The notes under the pieces: model-generated
The model's database searches: none
The model's input: the letters and a program-made list of their open reading frames with translations, nothing else
What the model was told of the DNA's origin: nothing
Shown: in pieces, positions 61,516 through 64,000 of the stretch
Numbering within the stretch: position 1 is the stretch's first letter
Layout of the letters: every line of letters begins with the position of its first letter
Made by a program: the position numbers and the translations under genes
Origin: Bettongia penicillata ogilbyi
Lineage: Eukaryota; Chordata; Mammalia; Diprotodontia; Potoroidae
Length of the DNA stretch: 64,000 nucleotides
Assembly: GCA_023548195.1 (NCBI GenBank)
Contig: JAJHZJ010000121.1
Coordinates: 3,162,220-3,226,219 of the forward strand
Direction: 5' to 3'

Positions 61516-62104
61516 AAACTAAAGGAGAGTGAGGGACTTAGAGAGATGAGACAAGTAGTTGGGACTGTAATTGACAGTTAAATAACAGCAAGCCACCAGT
61601 GGAAGTTGCTTCCTTGGTGTTCAGCACTCAGGTAGGTGCCCTGTGCCAGGCCTGCCCTTTCTCCCCAAGAAAGCCCTTGAACCATTTGGCAGATTTATTG
61701 AAGGGGCTGACATTCTGCCAGCCAAAGATTTTTTTTTTAATCAGTACCACCATCTGCTCCTAGGGTTTTTCCAGCTTTCCTACTGGAAAAATTCCCATAG
61801 AATTTCATAGGATGAGAATTCAACCCATTCTTTTGGCTTTCAGCATCCAAGATCTAACTAGGTTTTCCAGGGAGTGATTACATATTTGCTTTATGTTTTT
61901 TCATGCTTTCAAAAACATGCTGAAAATATGTTCAGCTAAATTCAGCACGTATTTATTGAGTGCCTAGTTTGTGAGGAGACAAGTTTCACAGAACAATTCA
62001 ATAACAATATATAGATGGCATAGCATGGTACGTTGTATACAGTCAGTACTCGTGAGAGGACGCTGCTTTCAGTTAATCCTGCTAGGTGGGTTTATAAGCA
62101 GAAG

Positions 62105-62226
62105 AATCATTAACATAAGCTCCTTGAGGGAAGACTGTTTCCATTTTTGTCTTTGTAGTCCAAGTGAGGAGCCCAGAACACAGTAAAAACTTAAGAAATA
62201 TGTATTCAATAGAACTGAAATAGTGA
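62105..62226 (+). mobile_element. L2 3' tail
   Basis: CATAAGCTCCTTGAGGGAAG and TTTGTCTTTGTAGTCCAAG lie directly before the Mar1-like SINE. A 40-bp antisense L2 start (TATTTATTGAGTGCCTAG) is at 61945-61965. Confidence 0.55.
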
Positions 62227-62465
62227 ATTGTGTGTGTTCGTCCTTTGCTGCCGAAGAAGACCATGCCTTCAGAGAAATGGTGACATGACTTGTACTTGAC
62301 TTTGTTTTGAGTGAGGGAGGACTGTGCAGGTCACCAGCCTCACTTCTCCTCCAGAGCCATCTGAATTCAGTGACCAGATATTCATCAGGATGACTGGAGA
62401 TGGCCCAGGATGAGGCAATTGGGGTTAAGTGACTTGTGCAAGGTCACAGCTACTGAGTGTCAAAA
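62227..62465 (-). mobile_element. RTE-type SINE resembling Mar1
   Basis: GTGTGTGTTCGTCCTTTGCT, GAAGAAGACCATGCCTTCAG and TTGACTTTGTTTTGAGTGAG are followed by the antisense tRNA-like core AGTGACTTGTGCAAGGTCAC. The head is truncated. The GTGTGT start reads as the element's (AC)n 3' tail. Confidence 0.75.
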
Positions 62466-62477
62466 TTGTTCAGTTGC

Positions 62478-62885
62478 ACAACAAACATTTATTAAGAGCT
62501 TGTTATGTATAGAACACTGTTCAGAAGACACTGATGGGGGTCGGGGAGGATGCAAAGTTTAAGTAAGACAGTTCTGGTCCTCCTGGAGCTTACAGACTAC
62601 TAAGAGAAATATAGTGCATACATGCATAACTGTAATGCAAAATAATAATGATAAATCTATAAAAAAGGTTTCAGACAAGTGTTATGCAAGATCTGAGAGG
62701 TGAGACATCATTTTTGACTTGGGGGAACCTAGGAGGAGGAGACATTTCAGTAGGGCTTTAAAGAATGGGTAGAAACCAAAAGTTAAAGAAATGGAAGGAG
62801 GATAGTCCAAGCTCAGGGAACTTCATGAGCACAAGCGTAGAGACAAGAAATCCCAGGATATGTTTAGAGATGGAGAATTCTAAAA
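62478..62885 (-). mobile_element. L2 fragment, antisense
   Basis: CAACAAACATTTATTAAGAG, CTCCTGGAGCTTACAGACT and TCAGTAGGGCTTTAAAGAAT are in antisense L2 order. Confidence 0.65.
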
Positions 62886-63045
62886 CTACTACATTGCCTA
62901 CAAACCTAAACAACAAATGTAGTTGTTCTCAAAGGGTAGTGAGTCCCATGCAGTCAAAACTGTTTTCATTAGAGCACCAAAATGTTTTAATTTCTAATAC
63001 AGAAAACATTGATAGATAAAACTCGTTTAAACAAAACCTCTTGGG

Positions 63046-63242
63046 GAGTGTTGTTGGCCCTTCGTTTTCAGAGGACCAGTGCATTACAAAGTGATGTCTT
63101 GGTATGTGTATGGATTGGATTGAAGTGAGGCACAGTTGCACAAAATCAGCAGCCTTACTCTCTCTTCCTGAGTTACTGAAGTCCAGTGGCAAGTCAAAGG
63201 TCAAGATGGCTGAAAATGACCCAGGATGCAGTGTACTTCATG
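63046..63242 (-). mobile_element. RTE-type SINE resembling Mar1, variant subfamily
   Basis: GTTGTTGGCCCTTCGTTTTC, AAAGTGATGTCTTGGTATG and AATGACCCAGGATGCAGTG are related to, but distinct from, the copies at 43.1 and 62.2 kb. Confidence 0.65.
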
Positions 63243-63487
63243 ATTTAGGGCTCTTGATACCAAAAAGCTTGAGAACCACCTGATAAACAATGGGTATTAG
63301 AGAAAAGATATAAGTGAGGGCAATGGTAGTTTGGGAAGGTGTTATAGGAGGATGAAAAGATCTCTGTAGATAAAAGGGAAGGTACAAGGTAAAGGGACAA
63401 GTTAATCCAAACCAAAAGGAAGGAATCAATGTAATTTTTATGGATCAAAGCAAAGTCTGACCAAAGTAGAGAATCTATACTGCTGTC

Positions 63488-63532
63488 ACTAAATGAATGA
63501 ATGAATGAATGAATGAATGAATGAATGAATAA
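63488..63532. repeat. (TGAA)n tetranucleotide microsatellite
   Basis: About ten ATGA units, leading into an antisense L2. Confidence 0.95.
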
Positions 63533-63655
63533 AAAGCAATTATTAAAGGATTATGCTAAGCATTGTGCTATGCTCTGGGGATACAAAAAGATACTCTTAT
63601 GGACCATCTTCTAATAGTGGGAGATAATACATATATATGAAGGTCCCAGTGTTCT
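63530..63655 (-). mobile_element. L2 fragment after a (TGAA)n run
   Basis: TATGCTAAGCATTGTGCTAT and CTCTGGGGATACAAAAAG are antisense L2. It abuts the Y-box pseudogene. Confidence 0.55.
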
Positions 63656-63684
63656 TTAGAGTACAGTAGCAAGGCAGATGCTAA

Positions 63685-64000
63685 TGTATCTTCTTTAGTG
63701 TCATTTCCATTAATAAAACCATTGTTTCTAATATTGAACCATCTGAAATAACTAAGGACTTTGAAATAACTTTCCTTTCTGGATCTTCAGTAGCTGTTGC
63801 TGCTGAGGAGGTTAGCGCTGTAGCACCTGTAAAGGCTGGGTTGTGTCCCCAAAATGGTTGCTTCCTTGAATGATGGCTTCTGGGACGGAGCTGGAAGAAG
63901 GGGCAATGGACCGGCTTGTGGGGGGAATGCAGTGCTATTGTCAAAGCTCTTAGATCATGACAGGACCATGCTTGGTGTTCCCCAAGGGGTGTTGGTGATG
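63685..64000 (-). pseudogene. Processed pseudogene of a Y-box protein (YBX1/YBX3-like), partial
   Basis: Read on the - strand, 63741-63688 translates to WFNIRNNGFINGNDTKED. This matches the RNP1-bearing heart of the vertebrate Y-box cold-shock domain (WFNVRN-GYGFINRNDTKED), with a missing tyrosine and R-to-G changes. Upstream, after a frameshift near 63745-63760, comes LTSSAATATEDPERKVIS, which resembles the Ala/Thr-rich linker and the KKVIA entry to the domain. The stretch has no visible intron between linker and domain, although the functional gene is split. Similarity fades below about 63685, where an L2 fragment begins, and I cannot follow it securely above about 63850, so the 5' boundary may lie beyond the window. 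It is broken and cannot encode a working protein. Which YBX paralogue was the source is uncertain. Confidence 0.65.

Larger units (their letters stand above)
52769..64000 (+). other. CLYBL: CLYBL intron 2 (5' part, right end outside window)
   Basis: The intron begins with GTAATG at the end of the recognised exon. No sequence matching the next CLYBL exon was found before the window ends, so the intron is at least 11.2 kb. It holds SINEs, L2 and L1 fragments and an antisense Y-box pseudogene. In human the equivalent intron is known as a permissive transgene locus. Confidence 0.8.

Overview
The window is vertebrate nuclear DNA, almost certainly from a marsupial. AT-rich non-coding sequence dominates and long open frames are lacking. 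The repeats are the diagnostic evidence: tRNA-derived SINEs of the metatherian type (head GGGCAGCTAGGTGG, core GTGTGACCCTGGGCAAGTCACTTAA), three RTE-type SINEs resembling Mar1, many L2 fragments, MIR-like SINEs, and L1 pieces with a metatherian-style ORF1 and 3' end. I cannot tell the species or order.

The only protein-coding exon I recognise is at 52582-52768 on the + strand. It encodes 62 complete codons of the N-terminal part of CLYBL, the mitochondrial (S)-citramalyl-CoA lyase of the CitE family, and has clean AG and GT splice sites. By comparison with the human gene it is exon 2. The left 52.6 kb is then read as part of the very large intron 1 and the right 11.2 kb as part of intron 2. 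Exon 1, exon 3 and the promoter are outside the window or not visible.

Layout: 1-4.2 kb carries a few SINE/L2 copies and a palindromic hAT-like MITE. 4.2-15.3 kb is strikingly poor in recognisable repeats and holds two small CpG clusters. 15.3-29.5 kb is mostly unique sequence with microsatellites, one L1 tail and a few MIRs. 29.5-47.4 kb is repeat-dense. It includes an L1 copy with its 5'UTR fused to its 3'UTR, a twin-primed (inverted) L1, a near full-length ORF1-only half-L1 (HAL1-like) element, and an old + strand L1 ORF2 meeting a younger - strand L1. 47.4-64 kb holds L2 copies in both orientations, SINEs, a 153-nt pure pyrimidine tract, CLYBL exon 2, and at the right edge a decayed antisense copy of a Y-box (YBX) cold-shock-domain gene.

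I found no CRISPR array, operon, prophage or other unknown gene system. The observations worth a second look concern retrotransposon architecture, nested insertions with readable target-site duplications, the repeat-poor block and the CpG clusters.
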